Origin: G963666945 sp963666945
GTDB lineage: Bacteria; Bacteroidota; Bacteroidia; Bacteroidales; Marinifilaceae
DNA length: 64,000 nucleotides
Direction: 5' to 3'
NCBI GenBank assembly: GCA_963666945.2
Contig: CAXXRT010000017.1
Location: forward strand, 46,296 to 110,295
Part shown: piece after piece, positions 27,011-38,100 of the stretch
Numbering within the stretch: position 1 is the stretch's first letter
How the letters are laid out: every line of letters begins with the position of its first letter
Translations under genes and position numbers: made by a program
Notes under the pieces: model-generated
The model's database searches: none
What the model saw: only the letters and a program-made list of their open reading frames with translations
What the model was told of the DNA's origin: nothing

Positions 27011-28332
27011 TATTTATCTTTTAATTTAATAACTGAATTCTTAAATTTAATACCCCTATCAATATAACTTTCAAAAAGATCAAAACTGGCACAACAAGGA
27101 GATAATAAAACCACATCTCCCTTTTCTGCTATGACCGCAGCTTTTTCAACAGCCTCATCTGTACTTTTAGCCTCTTCAATAATTGATATTTTACCTGAAA
27201 AAGCTTCTTTTAATTTTGCATTATCTTTTCCAAGACATATTAGGGCTTTTACCTTGCTTTCAATAAATTCATTTAACAATGAATAGTCATTGCCCTTATC
27301 CTTTCCTCCAGCTATCCAAACTACAGGACTCTGAACACTATCAAGGGCATACCAGCATGAATTCACATTTGTGGCCTTTGAATCGTTTATATAGAGGACA
27401 TCATTTACTGTACAAACAGGTTCCAGTCTATGTTCCACTGCCTTGAAATCTGCTAAACCCTCCTTTATTAATTCAGCCTCAACATTCATATACATTGCAG
27501 CATAACAAGCGGCCATAGAATTATAAATATTATGGGATCCTTTTAAAGCTAAATCATCCAATAAAACTTTTATATGTCTTCTTTTGTAATCTAGTTCAAA
27601 ATAATTATCCCTTACATCTTTTAAAGAAAAGCCTGACTTATATGCCTTGATATTATAGGAGTCTATATTTTCCATAGTCAGAATATCATCTTTACAAAAA
27701 GCAAAAGAACCATATTCATTCATATTATTTATAATCCTGAATTTTGAGGCAATATATTTGTCAATATTATATTCATATCTATCTAAATGATCTGGAGTAA
27801 TATTCATTATAACCGAAAAATCCGCCTTAAATCCATACATACCGTCAAGCTGAAAACTGCTGAGTTCAATAACATAACAACTATGTCTGTCTTTTGCCAC
27901 CTGATAAGCAAGACTATAGCCCACATTTCCAGCTAACCCTACATCAATACCTGCTTTTTTAAGTATGTGATATGTCAAAAGAGTCGTTGTTGTTTTTCCA
28001 TTACTTCCGGTTATACAAATCATTGTAGCATCAGTATAACGATAAGCAAATTCTATCTCATCGATTACCGGAATGCCCTTATTTATGAATTCTCTTATAA
28101 TAGGAACTGTTGGGGGAACACCAGGACTTTTAATCACTAATTCTGCATCTATTATTTTATCTATAGTATGTTTGCCTTCTTCCCACTCAATTTTATTCTC
28201 ATTAAGAATATCCTTATATCTATTTTTTATTAGGCTATTTTCAGTAACAAAAACATCCCAGCCTTTTGCGGCTCCCAAAACAGCGGCTCCTGTTCCGCTT
28301 TCACCGGCACCTACTACAACAAGCTTCTTCAT
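27010..28332 (-). CDS. murD: UDP-N-acetylmuramoyl-L-alanine--D-glutamate ligase
   Basis: MurD adds D-glutamate to UDP-MurNAc-L-Ala. From Met at 28332 the product is 440 residues and starts MKKLVVVGAGESGTGAA. A longer start at 28407 would overlap mraY by 58 bases and add a polar stretch, so I prefer the shorter. Motifs include the ATP loop ITGSNGKTTTTLL, ITPDHLDRY, YINDSKATN and AGGKDKGNDYSLL. It lies 17 bases after mraY and overlaps ftsW by one base. Confidence 0.95.
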   Translation of the reverse strand: MKKLVVVGAGESGTGAAVLGAAKGWDVFVTENSLIKNRYKDILNENKIEWEEGKHTIDKIIDAELVIKSPGVPPTVPIIREFINKGIPVIDEIEFAYRYTDATMICITGSNGKTTTTLLTYHILKKAGIDVGLAGNVGYSLAYQVAKDRHSCYVIELSSFQLDGMYGFKADFSVIMNITPDHLDRYEYNIDKYIASKFRIINNMNEYGSFAFCKDDILTMENIDSYNIKAYKSGFSLKDVRDNYFELDYKRRHIKVLLDDLALKGSHNIYNSMAACYAAMYMNVEAELIKEGLADFKAVEHRLEPVCTVNDVLYINDSKATNVNSCWYALDSVQSPVVWIAGGKDKGNDYSLLNEFIESKVKALICLGKDNAKLKEAFSGKISIIEEAKSTDEAVEKAAVIAEKGDVVLLSPCCASFDLFESYIDRGIKFKNSVIKLKDK

Positions 28333-28349
28333 GTGTTCCAGTTTATTTG

Positions 28350-29597
28350 TTATCTGATTTTCAATGTCATTATTGTTATCACAGCTAATAAAATCCCGAT
28401 TATCCAAAAACGCGTAACAATCTTTGGCTCAGGATATCCCTTAAGCTGGTAATGATGATGCAAAGGGGCCATCTTAAATATTCTCCTCCCCTCAGAATAT
28501 TTTCTTTTTGTATACTTAAAATACGACACCTGCATTACTACTGATAAATTCTCAACAAGGAATATTCCACAAAGAATCGGAATAAGTAATTCCTTATGAA
28601 TAATAATCGCAAAGACTGCAATAATGCCCCCCAGTGGTAAACTACCGGTATCCCCCATAAATACCTGAGCAGGATACGAGTTATACCATAAGAAACCTAC
28701 TGTAGCTCCTATAAAGGCAGCAATAAAGACCACCAACTCTCCGGAAAGAGGAATATACATTATATTCAGATAATCAGCATACAACAAGTGTCCTGACACA
28801 TAGGCCAAGATACCCAAAGTGGCTCCTGCAATAGCAGAAGTCCCGGTTGCCAAACCATCCAATCCATCTGTAAGATTTGCCCCATTCGATACTGCTGTAA
28901 CAATTAATATTATAACAATTATAAAAACAACCCAAGACAGAGATTCTGCATATTTCCCTGCAAAGCCAACCAATGATCTATAATCAAATTCATTGTTTTT
29001 CACAAAAGGAATTGTTGTTTTTGTGGATTTCTTATCTTTTAACAAGGCTTTCCCTCCATTATTTACAAAACCTTCATCAACAACCTCTATATTATACCCT
29101 ATCTCACTAATAGATGCCTTCTCCCTAATTACTACATCATCATTTAAGTATAAAGTAAGACCTACAATAAGTCCTAAACCAACTTGTCCTACAATCTTAA
29201 ATGTTCCTTTAAGACCTTTTTTATTACCCTTGAAAACCTTAATATAATCATCAATAAACCCTATTGTTCCAAGCCAGACAGTGGTTACTATCATTAAAAT
29301 CACATAAACATTATCCAATCTTGCAAAAAGTAAAACGGGAATAAGTATCGACATCAATATAATAACTCCCCCCATTGTTGGAGTCCCTTTCTTTTGCATC
29401 TGCCCCTCAAGACCCAAATCTCTAATTTCCTCACCAATCTGTTTTCTCTGCAACAAACGTATTATTTTCTTACCGTAAACAGTAGAAATAAACAAGGATA
29501 ACATTACAGCCATTGCTGAACGAAATGTAATATATTCAAACATTCCCGCACCTGGTAAATCAAATTGATTTAAATACTTAAATAAATGATAAAACAT
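28350..29597 (-). CDS. mraY: phospho-N-acetylmuramoyl-pentapeptide transferase
   Basis: MraY makes lipid I from UDP-MurNAc-pentapeptide and undecaprenyl phosphate. The 415-residue protein has about ten membrane spans and the family motifs GTPTMGGVIIL, FIDDYIKVFKGNKKGLKG, NLTDGLDGLATG and the MAPLHHHYQLKG loop near the end. It is longer than the E. coli enzyme because of an inserted periplasmic segment around residues 160-205, which I recall from other Bacteroidota MraY proteins. It starts 3 bases after murE. Confidence 0.96.
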   Translation of the reverse strand: MFYHLFKYLNQFDLPGAGMFEYITFRSAMAVMLSLFISTVYGKKIIRLLQRKQIGEEIRDLGLEGQMQKKGTPTMGGVIILMSILIPVLLFARLDNVYVILMIVTTVWLGTIGFIDDYIKVFKGNKKGLKGTFKIVGQVGLGLIVGLTLYLNDDVVIREKASISEIGYNIEVVDEGFVNNGGKALLKDKKSTKTTIPFVKNNEFDYRSLVGFAGKYAESLSWVVFIIVIILIVTAVSNGANLTDGLDGLATGTSAIAGATLGILAYVSGHLLYADYLNIMYIPLSGELVVFIAAFIGATVGFLWYNSYPAQVFMGDTGSLPLGGIIAVFAIIIHKELLIPILCGIFLVENLSVVMQVSYFKYTKRKYSEGRRIFKMAPLHHHYQLKGYPEPKIVTRFWIIGILLAVITIMTLKIR

Positions 29598-29600
29598 AGA

Positions 29601-31052
29601 TTAATTATTAAAAATTTCGGTTAATACTTCTTTATCATCAAAATGATGTCTTACTCCGTTTATTTCCTGATATGTCTCATGTCCTTTTCCTGCAATAAGA
29701 ATAATGTCACCTTTTTGAGCCAGCATTGCTGCTGTCCTTATTGCCTCCTTACGATCGGTAATACAAAGGGTTTTGCTAAGACACTCCTCATCAAGTCCTG
29801 TTTTCATATCTGATATTATCTGGTTAGGATCTTCGCTTCTTGGATTATCAGAGGTGAGAATAACCTTACCACTTAATTCACAGGCAACCTTTGCCATTTC
29901 AGGTCTTTTTGACTTATCCCTGTCTCCTCCTGCACCAACAACAGTAATAATATTTTGCTGACACTGTTTTAATTGATTTAAACTCTCCAAAACATTCTTA
30001 ACAGCATCAGGAGTATGGGCATAATCAACAATTCCCATCTTACCATCCTTTGATAAGATACTTTCCATTCTTCCATTTACAGGTCGCAAAACACTCAATA
30101 TCTTAAGAATTTCTTCTTTCTCTATTCCAAGCAAAATAGCTGTAGAATATACGGCAAGAAGATTGCTCGCATTATAGTCACCAACAAGACAAGTCCACAC
30201 TTCCTCTTCATCAATATTAATAAGCATTCCGGTAAAATGCCTCTCTACTACTTTACATTTAAAATCAGCAAAAGCCCTTACTGAATAAGAAAATTTATTC
30301 GCCTTTGTATTTTGAAGAACAACACCTCCGTTTTTATCGTCTATATTCGTCAATGCAAAACTATCAGGCTTTAGATTATCAAAAAATTTCTTCTTTGCCT
30401 TTATATATTCTGAGAATGTTTTATGATAATCCAAATGATCATGGGTAAGATTAGTAAATATTCCACCGTCAAAATCAAGATAAGCAATACGATTCTGATC
30501 TACTGAATGGGAGCTCACTTCCATAAAGCAATACTCACAACCGCTATCTGCCATCATACGTAGCAATTTATTTATCTGAAGAGAATCAGGAGTTGTATGT
30601 GTAGATTGGATTTCTTTTACACCAACAAAATTATTTACTGTAGATAACAATCCCACCTCATATCCAGCCATCCTAAAAGCCCTGTACAAAAGTGTTGCTA
30701 TAGTTGTTTTTCCATTTGTCCCGGTAACACCTACAAGCTTTATATCCCTTGAAGGATTACCGTAATAATTTGAGGCAATAGCTGCTAAAGCCAAAGACGT
30801 ATCTTCAACAACAACATATACAACCTCATCGTTCTTTTCCACAGGTAAGTATTCGCAAACCACTGCTTTTACTCCCTTAGATACTACATTTTCTATAAAA
30901 TTGTGACCATCAAACAACGTTCCTTTCAACGCCACAAATACATCACCGGATTCAATCTTACGAGAATCAAAATCCACGCTATTTATTTCTGTATTCAATT
31001 CACCATAAACAGAAACAAACTTAACTCCATTTAATAAATCACTCAATATCAT
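29601..31052 (-). CDS. murE: UDP-N-acetylmuramoyl-tripeptide synthase (MurE)
   Basis: MurE adds the third stem amino acid. The 483-residue product shows SRKIESGDVFVALKG, the ATP loop GVTGTNGKTTIATLL, FTNLTHDHLDYHKT, and VDYAHTPDAVKN. The substrate-specificity stretch TSDNPRSEDPNQI contains the DNPR motif typical of enzymes that use meso-diaminopimelate. The C-terminus includes GKGHETYQEI. So the stem peptide is predicted to carry mDAP. The start overlaps the ftsI stop. Confidence 0.96.
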   Translation of the reverse strand: MILSDLLNGVKFVSVYGELNTEINSVDFDSRKIESGDVFVALKGTLFDGHNFIENVVSKGVKAVVCEYLPVEKNDEVVYVVVEDTSLALAAIASNYYGNPSRDIKLVGVTGTNGKTTIATLLYRAFRMAGYEVGLLSTVNNFVGVKEIQSTHTTPDSLQINKLLRMMADSGCEYCFMEVSSHSVDQNRIAYLDFDGGIFTNLTHDHLDYHKTFSEYIKAKKKFFDNLKPDSFALTNIDDKNGGVVLQNTKANKFSYSVRAFADFKCKVVERHFTGMLINIDEEEVWTCLVGDYNASNLLAVYSTAILLGIEKEEILKILSVLRPVNGRMESILSKDGKMGIVDYAHTPDAVKNVLESLNQLKQCQQNIITVVGAGGDRDKSKRPEMAKVACELSGKVILTSDNPRSEDPNQIISDMKTGLDEECLSKTLCITDRKEAIRTAAMLAQKGDIILIAGKGHETYQEINGVRHHFDDKEVLTEIFNN

Positions 31053-33157
31053 TATGCCAATACTAAATAAATTACATTACCTCTTTTTATTCTGGTTCCT
31101 GGATTCAACGATTGTCTTTTTATGGTACCTATACCCTTACATATCACTTTTAAGCCCATATTCTCAAGTAAGAACAAGGCATCTTTCAAACCCATTCCTC
31201 TTACATCAGGCACTCTATCCTTAGAAACTTTAATTTCTTTATAATCAATATAAGACTTATCCTCACGAACTTTAACCCAGTCACTGTTATTATATCTATT
31301 TTGTACATTATATCCAAACTCTTTTGCAATAATATTCAAATCTTTTTTAAATCCGTTACTTAAAGAAGGCATTCTAACACTATTATCTTTAACTTCAACG
31401 GGTGGATGCATAGAATATGTCATTGCATAAACTTTATCTGAAATAGCCTTAAATAGCGGAGCAGCAACAGTACTTCCATAAAACCCTTTGCTCCTGTCAG
31501 GATTGCTAATCGCAACAACACAAGAAAACATAGGGTTATTGGCAGGGAAATACCCTACAAAACTTGCTCTGTATATTTTACTTTTATATCCTTTACTACC
31601 TTCTGCTATAAGTGCAGTTCCTGTTTTCCCTGCAATTTTATATTCACTTGATTTAATATTCATTGCTGTCCCACGCTCAACAACTCCTTCCAGCATATCG
31701 TGAACAATATTCAAGGTCCTGTCTGAACAAATCTTAGAAGACAGAACTTCATCCTCGAACTGCTTAATCGTTTTACCCCTATATCTGAGTTCTTCTACAA
31801 ACTTAGGCTTAACCATTTTACCATTATTAGCCACAGCATTGAAAAAAGTTAAAATCTGAAGGGGAGTCATACTAACCTCATAACCTATACTCATCCACGG
31901 CAGGGTCGTCCCGTACCAATCTTTATCTCCGGGATATTTTATCCTCGGCCATCCTTCTCCTTTTATTTCAAGTCCAAGAGGTTCATTCAATCGCATAGAA
32001 TACAGTCTGTTCACATATCTGGACGGATTCTCTCCATAAAAATTATTTATCAATGTGGATATTCCCACATTCGAGGATTTCTCAAAAATCTCACTGACAC
32101 TAAGTTTTCCATATCCCTCACGATGGGAATCCTTCATAACCCTATCATAAAAAACGCATTTACCTTCCCCGGTATCTAAGGAATCCTGAGGAGAAACATA
32201 TCCATCCTCCAACAAAGCAATTACAGATGCTAATTTAAAAACCGAACCATACTCAACAGATTCTCCGACCGCATAGTTATAATCTTCCACATAAGCATTT
32301 TTAACTGTATCCTTTCCCAAATTGGCAATTGCTCTAACGGCTCCGGTCCTGACATCCATTAAAACTACTGTACCATGATCTGCATTATATTTATTCAGCT
32401 GCTTTTCCAGTAAAGTTTCAGCAACATCCTGAAAATTAATATCAATAGTTGATATTAAATCATACCCGTCAACCGGATCCACTACATTAAAAGGCAACCA
32501 TTTTCCAATCATTTTCTGTTTTACTCCAACACCATCCTTACCCCTTAATGCTGTTTCATAAGCCCCCTCAAGCCCGACTCTTCCTTCCAACCTGGAATAT
32601 TCCGATTCACTAAGATATCCTATTGTCCTACATGCTAGATTTCTGTGTGGCTGTATCCTCCTGTTTATCTGCTTTACAATCAACCCGCCGCTGTTTTTAC
32701 CTAACCTGAATATGGGAAAATTTTTTATCTCCTTAAGCTCATTATATGTTAATTCATTCTTGTTTATCAACAAATATCTATTACCAGACTTCCTTGCATT
32801 TCTTATTTGCCTTTCATAATACAATTTCGAATTATCCTTATAAAACTTAGAAATACAAATTGCCAAAGAATCTATATTCCTGTCAAAAAGACTATCAGGA
32901 CATACCTGCGTATCCATCCTTATCTGAAAGTGAGGAACAGAACTGGCCAACAAGCGACCATCGCAAGAACAAATATTTCCTCTATCTGCAGGAATTGTAA
33001 TATCTCTAAAGGAATTAGCCTTTGCTTTTTCCCTGTATGTTTCCCCTTCTACTATTTGCAAACGTAGAACCTGCCCTACAATTAGAATAGCAATAAACAA
33101 AATAGGAAATACATATACCAGACCAACTCTCCAAAGAATATCTTTTTTTATCGACAT
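31052..33157 (-). CDS. ftsI: septal transpeptidase (class B PBP, FtsI type) with PASTA domain
   Basis: The 701-residue class B penicillin-binding protein cross-links septal peptidoglycan. It has one N-terminal membrane span (about 11-30), a PBP dimerisation region starting TIPADRGNICSCDGRLLA, and a transpeptidase domain with SVFK near residue 304, SSN near 361 and KTGTA near 509. A C-terminal PASTA domain (about 638-701, VPDVRGMGLKDALFLLENMG) is present, which E. coli FtsI lacks but Bacteroidota proteins often carry. It overlaps the ftsL-like gene by 10 bases and murE by 1. Confidence 0.95.
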   Translation of the reverse strand: MSIKKDILWRVGLVYVFPILFIAILIVGQVLRLQIVEGETYREKAKANSFRDITIPADRGNICSCDGRLLASSVPHFQIRMDTQVCPDSLFDRNIDSLAICISKFYKDNSKLYYERQIRNARKSGNRYLLINKNELTYNELKEIKNFPIFRLGKNSGGLIVKQINRRIQPHRNLACRTIGYLSESEYSRLEGRVGLEGAYETALRGKDGVGVKQKMIGKWLPFNVVDPVDGYDLISTIDINFQDVAETLLEKQLNKYNADHGTVVLMDVRTGAVRAIANLGKDTVKNAYVEDYNYAVGESVEYGSVFKLASVIALLEDGYVSPQDSLDTGEGKCVFYDRVMKDSHREGYGKLSVSEIFEKSSNVGISTLINNFYGENPSRYVNRLYSMRLNEPLGLEIKGEGWPRIKYPGDKDWYGTTLPWMSIGYEVSMTPLQILTFFNAVANNGKMVKPKFVEELRYRGKTIKQFEDEVLSSKICSDRTLNIVHDMLEGVVERGTAMNIKSSEYKIAGKTGTALIAEGSKGYKSKIYRASFVGYFPANNPMFSCVVAISNPDRSKGFYGSTVAAPLFKAISDKVYAMTYSMHPPVEVKDNSVRMPSLSNGFKKDLNIIAKEFGYNVQNRYNNSDWVKVREDKSYIDYKEIKVSKDRVPDVRGMGLKDALFLLENMGLKVICKGIGTIKRQSLNPGTRIKRGNVIYLVLA

Positions 33158-33543
33158 GCACCCTCCTCTTCCAAATTTATTTTCACGGGAGGAACAATCG
33201 ACTCAACAAGATCAATACCTTCATTTTCTACTCTTTTAACGACCTCTGATCTTTTGCTTATAAACATCAGACTAGCTGTTGTTGATATTGATTCGTTTTT
33301 TAATTCTTTTACTTCTTGTTCCAGTTTATTTTTATATCTATATGCTGTCTCCGTACTATTTCTCATACTAATATACACTATAGACATACAAAAAAACATT
33401 ATTACTAAAGGCGCTTGTTTTAATACAATATTACTAGTCAGGATGGAACCATCAATAAAATCCTTTAAAGAGCCTCCCGATTGTTCTTTGGACTCCTCTT
33501 TAAGGCCGACAAAATCTTCATATTTTTGGCTTTTAAAACTCAT
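33148..33543 (-). CDS. FtsL-like divisome protein
   Basis: The 131-residue bitopic protein has a cytoplasmic N-terminal part, one membrane span (about residues 43-60, APLVIMFFCMSIVYISM) and a periplasmic coiled coil (TAYRYKNKLEQEVKEL onwards). Size, topology and position between rsmH and ftsI match the FtsL-like proteins annotated in Bacteroidota. Sequence similarity to classical FtsL cannot be judged by eye. It would link FtsQ to FtsW/FtsI. Confidence 0.82.
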   Translation of the reverse strand: MSFKSQKYEDFVGLKEESKEQSGGSLKDFIDGSILTSNIVLKQAPLVIMFFCMSIVYISMRNSTETAYRYKNKLEQEVKELKNESISTTASLMFISKRSEVVKRVENEGIDLVESIVPPVKINLEEEGACR

Positions 33544-33544
33544 A

Positions 33545-34444
33545 CTAACACTTTTCAGCTATTCTTAATTTGGCACTCCTAGCCCTACTATTTCCCTCAA
33601 TTTCACTTTCAGAAGGAATAATTATTTTCCTGTTTACAAGCTTAAATGGGGAATTCATATTACCATAAAAGTCTTTCTCAATCTTTCCTGCAAAGTTACC
33701 AGATTTAAAAAAATTCTTTACTAATCTATCTTCCAATGAGTGGTATGTTATCACAGATAATCGACCTCCCGGCTTAAGCATATTTAACGCCTGTTCCAAC
33801 ATCTCCTTTAAAGCCTCCAGCTCCTGATTCACCTCTATTCTCAAAGCCTGATATACCTTAGCCAAGTATTTCTTCTCCTTACCATTCGGTATGCAAGACT
33901 CTATTACTTCTTTAAATTGATCTGTAGTTTTAAAAAGCTCATTTGTCCTGTAAGCCAAGATAGTTTTAACCAATCTACCTGTATTATGTACTTCTCCATA
34001 ATTCTTAAATACGCTATATAAATCTTCCTGAGAATAAGTATTCAAAACATCGGCAGCAGTAATATCCGTATTTCTATTCATTCTCATATCCAGATCTGCA
34101 CTGAACCTAAAAGAAAAACCTCTGTCAGCCTCATCAAACTCATGGGAAGACACCCCCAGATCTGCCAATAATCCATCAATTTCTTCTACACCATGATATT
34201 TGAGAAAATTCTTAAGATATCTGAAATTATGCTGAATAAACACCAATCTTTCATCATCAACCTTATTTTGCATAGCATCTGAATCCTGATCAAAGGCAAA
34301 TAATCGTCCATTTTCCAACCTCCTAAGGATCTCTGCAGAATGTCCTCCTCCTCCATATGTAACATCAACATATGTCCCCTCTGGTTTAATATCTAAACCA
34401 TCAATACTTTCTTTCAACAATACCGGTATATGATACTCGCTCAT
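33545..34444 (-). CDS. rsmH: 16S rRNA m4C1402 methyltransferase
   Basis: RsmH (MraW) methylates N4 of C1402 of 16S rRNA using SAM. The 299-residue product starts MSEYHIPVLLKESIDGL and shows the SAM motif VDVTYGGGGHSAEIL, FDQDSDAM, LLADLGVSSHEFD, and the terminal RARSAKLRIAEK. It heads the division cluster here; the mraZ gene that usually precedes it is absent. The next gene upstream is a metallo-hydrolase 12 bases away, probably in the same transcript. Confidence 0.96.
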   Translation of the reverse strand: MSEYHIPVLLKESIDGLDIKPEGTYVDVTYGGGGHSAEILRRLENGRLFAFDQDSDAMQNKVDDERLVFIQHNFRYLKNFLKYHGVEEIDGLLADLGVSSHEFDEADRGFSFRFSADLDMRMNRNTDITAADVLNTYSQEDLYSVFKNYGEVHNTGRLVKTILAYRTNELFKTTDQFKEVIESCIPNGKEKKYLAKVYQALRIEVNQELEALKEMLEQALNMLKPGGRLSVITYHSLEDRLVKNFFKSGNFAGKIEKDFYGNMNSPFKLVNRKIIIPSESEIEGNSRARSAKLRIAEKC

Positions 34445-34455
34445 AATAGCTTAAT

Positions 34456-35094
34456 TTATTTTAAAAAAGGATTAGTATGTTTTTCATAACCTATAGTAGT
34501 ACTTTGTCCATGTCCGGAATACACCTTAACATCCTCATCAAGTACAATAATTTTCTCTTTCAATGAACTTATCAGCTGATCATAACTTCCACCAGGTAAA
34601 TCTGTTCTACCAATACTTCCGGTAAAAAGAGAGTCACCAACAAAAATCATTTTTTCCTTTTTGCAATAATAACACACACCTCCTGGAGTATGACCAGGGG
34701 TATGAATAACTTGCAACTCAGTATTTCCGAATGCCACAACATCTCCTTCTCTAATAAATTCGCCTACCTCGGGAGGAGCAATCACTCCTTGTAACCCGAG
34801 CATTGCAGCATATCTTGGAGCTTCTTCTATAAGATAATTATCACTCTTCTCTGCAATAGTTTTTAAACCAAATTCTTCTTTAATAAATGTATTTCCAAAA
34901 ACATGGTCAATATGCAAATGGGTGTTAAGCAATTTCACTAGTTTAAGATTATTTTCCTGAATAAATAATTTTACCCTGTTTTGTTCATCATTGTTATAAC
35001 AGCCACAATCGATTATTACAGCCTCACCTGTTTCATCATAAAGAAGATAAGTATTCTCCTGCCATGGATTATTTATAAATATTTTTACGTTCAT
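34456..35094 (-). CDS. MBL-fold metallo-hydrolase (glyoxalase II-like)
   Basis: The 212-residue product has the metal-binding motif THLHIDH, a second histidine in HTPGHTPGG, VGDSLFTGSIGRTDLPGG and a terminal YSGHGQSTTIGYE. These are the marks of the small glyoxalase II-like subfamily of beta-lactamase-fold hydrolases, which binds two metal ions. The true substrate is unknown. It sits 12 bases upstream of rsmH, in the place where mraZ is common in other bacteria. Confidence 0.9.
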   Translation of the reverse strand: MNVKIFINNPWQENTYLLYDETGEAVIIDCGCYNNDEQNRVKLFIQENNLKLVKLLNTHLHIDHVFGNTFIKEEFGLKTIAEKSDNYLIEEAPRYAAMLGLQGVIAPPEVGEFIREGDVVAFGNTELQVIHTPGHTPGGVCYYCKKEKMIFVGDSLFTGSIGRTDLPGGSYDQLISSLKEKIIVLDEDVKVYSGHGQSTTIGYEKHTNPFLK

Positions 35095-35170
35095 ATATAT
35101 TTTATTTTAATATTCCTTGCAATAATAATATGTCCAGACACTCTTTAAACCAATCTCTTATTATCCAGAA

Positions 35171-38100
35171 TTATTGCGCTAAAGTAAATCTCACACTGAG
35201 TCCAAAATTAGCATTAGTTGTTGGATATGCCAAAGAGACATAAGGAGTATTTACAACTTTGTCATAAAACACCCTTAAATTAAACCTGTTATTTAGGGTA
35301 TAATCCCCGGAAATTTTTAATGTCATCACCTTCTGCCCAGCAGTTAGCTGGTCTACATACTCATTTATCTTCCTGATAATAGTATTATCTTTTCTTATAG
35401 AAAAATCACATTTTATATTCAAGTCATTATTAAATGCCCTGTTTTTACCTACTATTAAAGGTATTCTATTAAACCTGTACCCGCAACCTAATACAACTTC
35501 ATTACTTGTATTCTCACTCAATTGAGAATTTGATAAACTCAAGGCCAGATTCCTCTTTCTTGATATCTCAAAATTTGTTGTAAAATTGTTTCTCCATACC
35601 ATATCTACATTTACCAAAGGACTAAACTGTTCTGTAATAGATACAGTATTCACCTCATACTTGGAGAGAAAATCTTCATTCATATTCAAACCATCGGAAT
35701 CTTCCGAATAACTGAGATTTGAAACAAAGGATCCTATGTTATAAGTACAACTATATGCATGATTAATGTTTAGTGTCTTAAATAATCTTTTAAAAATTGA
35801 CAACTTTCTTAAGCCCACAAAACTAATATTCCAATTCGGACGAAGAGACATTAGTCCGGGAAATAAGCCCTTTGAATTTCCCATACCATAAGCAGAAAGA
35901 AAAGAAGGAATAAGAACTTCCTGAGAACCAGATCCATACCCCTTATAGTATCCGGTTGAAATTCCGTTTTTATCTTTTATTGCATAATTCTCATATTCTG
36001 CACCATAATACCCTTTGGCAAGCCTCAGGGACTCATGTTTTCTGTTTTTAAGGAATTCATCGTATGCCTTGGAAAAATAATCCCCTGAACCTCCAATCTT
36101 AAAAAAAGATGATTTCAGACCAATATATGTCATTGAGAAATTACCCCTTTCACTTTTATTGTCCAACGTAAACTTATCTTCAGCATCATTATAATTAATG
36201 TACTCACTATTATTATTTGACTTGGCTCTGCGCGCAGTAAGGTTAATACGGAAACCAGACAAGGGTTCAATGACGGCTCTCCCCGAAAAAACAGTGTTTG
36301 TTGTCATTATATAAGGTGAATTCAGCTTTGTGTTTTTAGTAATCCATCCTTTCTCTGCCGCCTTATTTACAAAATCATTATCCTGAAATCCGGCGATAAA
36401 ACCAAAACCGGGAGCGGAAAACCCATTATAAGTATCCCCCCCAAAATATCCTGCACTCGGAAGATATCCAGGAAGAGTTGTGGCACTATTTTCAGAATAA
36501 CTCAAAGAAATATTTTTAACACTCAACAAAATTCCTGTTATACTCTCTAACGAACCAATAAATTTATTCGGTTCATCAACAACGCGTCCCCTGACAATAA
36601 CCTTAGCCCCTTTGACATCTTCCAATACATATATTCTAACCTTATTATTCGAAACAGGTACTGCTCTGACTTTTACCAACTTACCTTTTGAAGAAATTAA
36701 TCTTACTTTTAAATCCCTTGTCTTTAAATTATGACTTACTAACATTGGCTCTGCCTTATTCAGATCTCCAAGTACTTTTTCATACTTAACCTGCTTAACT
36801 GCGGATCGTTTTTTATATCGGCTATTTTTCCTACTCATTTTCTTTAAGAAATTAACTTTATTGTATAATGAAGTTAAATTCAATTGAGTATTTACCTGAA
36901 TAGCATTAGAATTCCTTATCTCATTACCAAGATCAATATCTTCATCTGTTATAGCCCCTCCCTGCCAGTCATAATTTCCGGCATATCTAACGTTTGTGTT
37001 TGTCCAATTTAGCAAAGGAATTTTATTTATTGGAAGATTATAGGTTACACTAAAATTATGATGATACTGCACTGTTCTTCCTCCATCGAGGATACTATTC
37101 CAGACAGTATCCCTCCATCTGTAGTACATATCCCTATCCGTTTCTTTGTCAACCAATCCCTCTGTTTCATCAATACGGGCCACTGCGGTAGCACTAAAAT
37201 CAAACTTTAAATTCTTGCTCAAATTAAACCTTAAGTCATAATACCTGTTCCACAAAAACTCCTTATCATATGTTGGTTCTATCTTAATAAGGGGATTGTC
37301 CAGATTCCTACCGACTATTTCATGGTATCTACGTGAAATATCAGAGCGAATAGAAAGCTGGGAAGGCAATAAATAAAAATTAAAATCTCTTAGCAATCGT
37401 AAATATTCTGATTTTAAAATCCCACTATTTTTAAATGGTTCAATTAACTTAGGTCTGCCATTATATGTATAATTAATTAATCCTCGTTCATTTTTTTCTA
37501 AATTTCTTACAGTATTGACATTCCTTCCTTCATTCTCGGTATAGGAATATGTTAACGACAAGTTTGATATATCTATAAGACTACTGTTTCCATCATTATC
37601 CTGAACTCCCACATTTGTAAAATTAATACTCCTTCTATGCACATAATCCTCTGCCATTCTACTTATTGAATCCCTTTTACCGGCATTGGGTTCATTCTTC
37701 AATCTCTCTTTAAGAGGGATATCTGTATTTACCGGGTCATACTCTGGTTTAATTGTCTGAGAAGATACTGCATAATACATAGGGATTTTTACATTCCATT
37801 CATCGGGTAAGAATTTCCCAAGCTCCACATTTGTTGTAAAATCGTACTGAAACTGGTCATCTCTACTAATTTGACTTACCCTTTGATCGATACTTCCAAA
37901 TCCGGGAGCAATCTTACTTCCTGCCAATGTTACTGTAGCAAAATCGGCCATACGTGCTGTCATCCTAACATTGGCAGCCCAACCGCCTTTTTCATCAAAA
38001 TCGGACAATCTCAACTCATTAACCCATACCTCTGCACTTTTAGGAAGTCCATCGTCCTGAACATCACTCTCAGCCTGTTTAGGATTTCTAACTCCTATCA

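Noticed and set aside
28333..28407. Longer start for murD
   Set aside because: It would overlap mraY by 58 bases; the shorter start places the Rossmann motif at the usual position.
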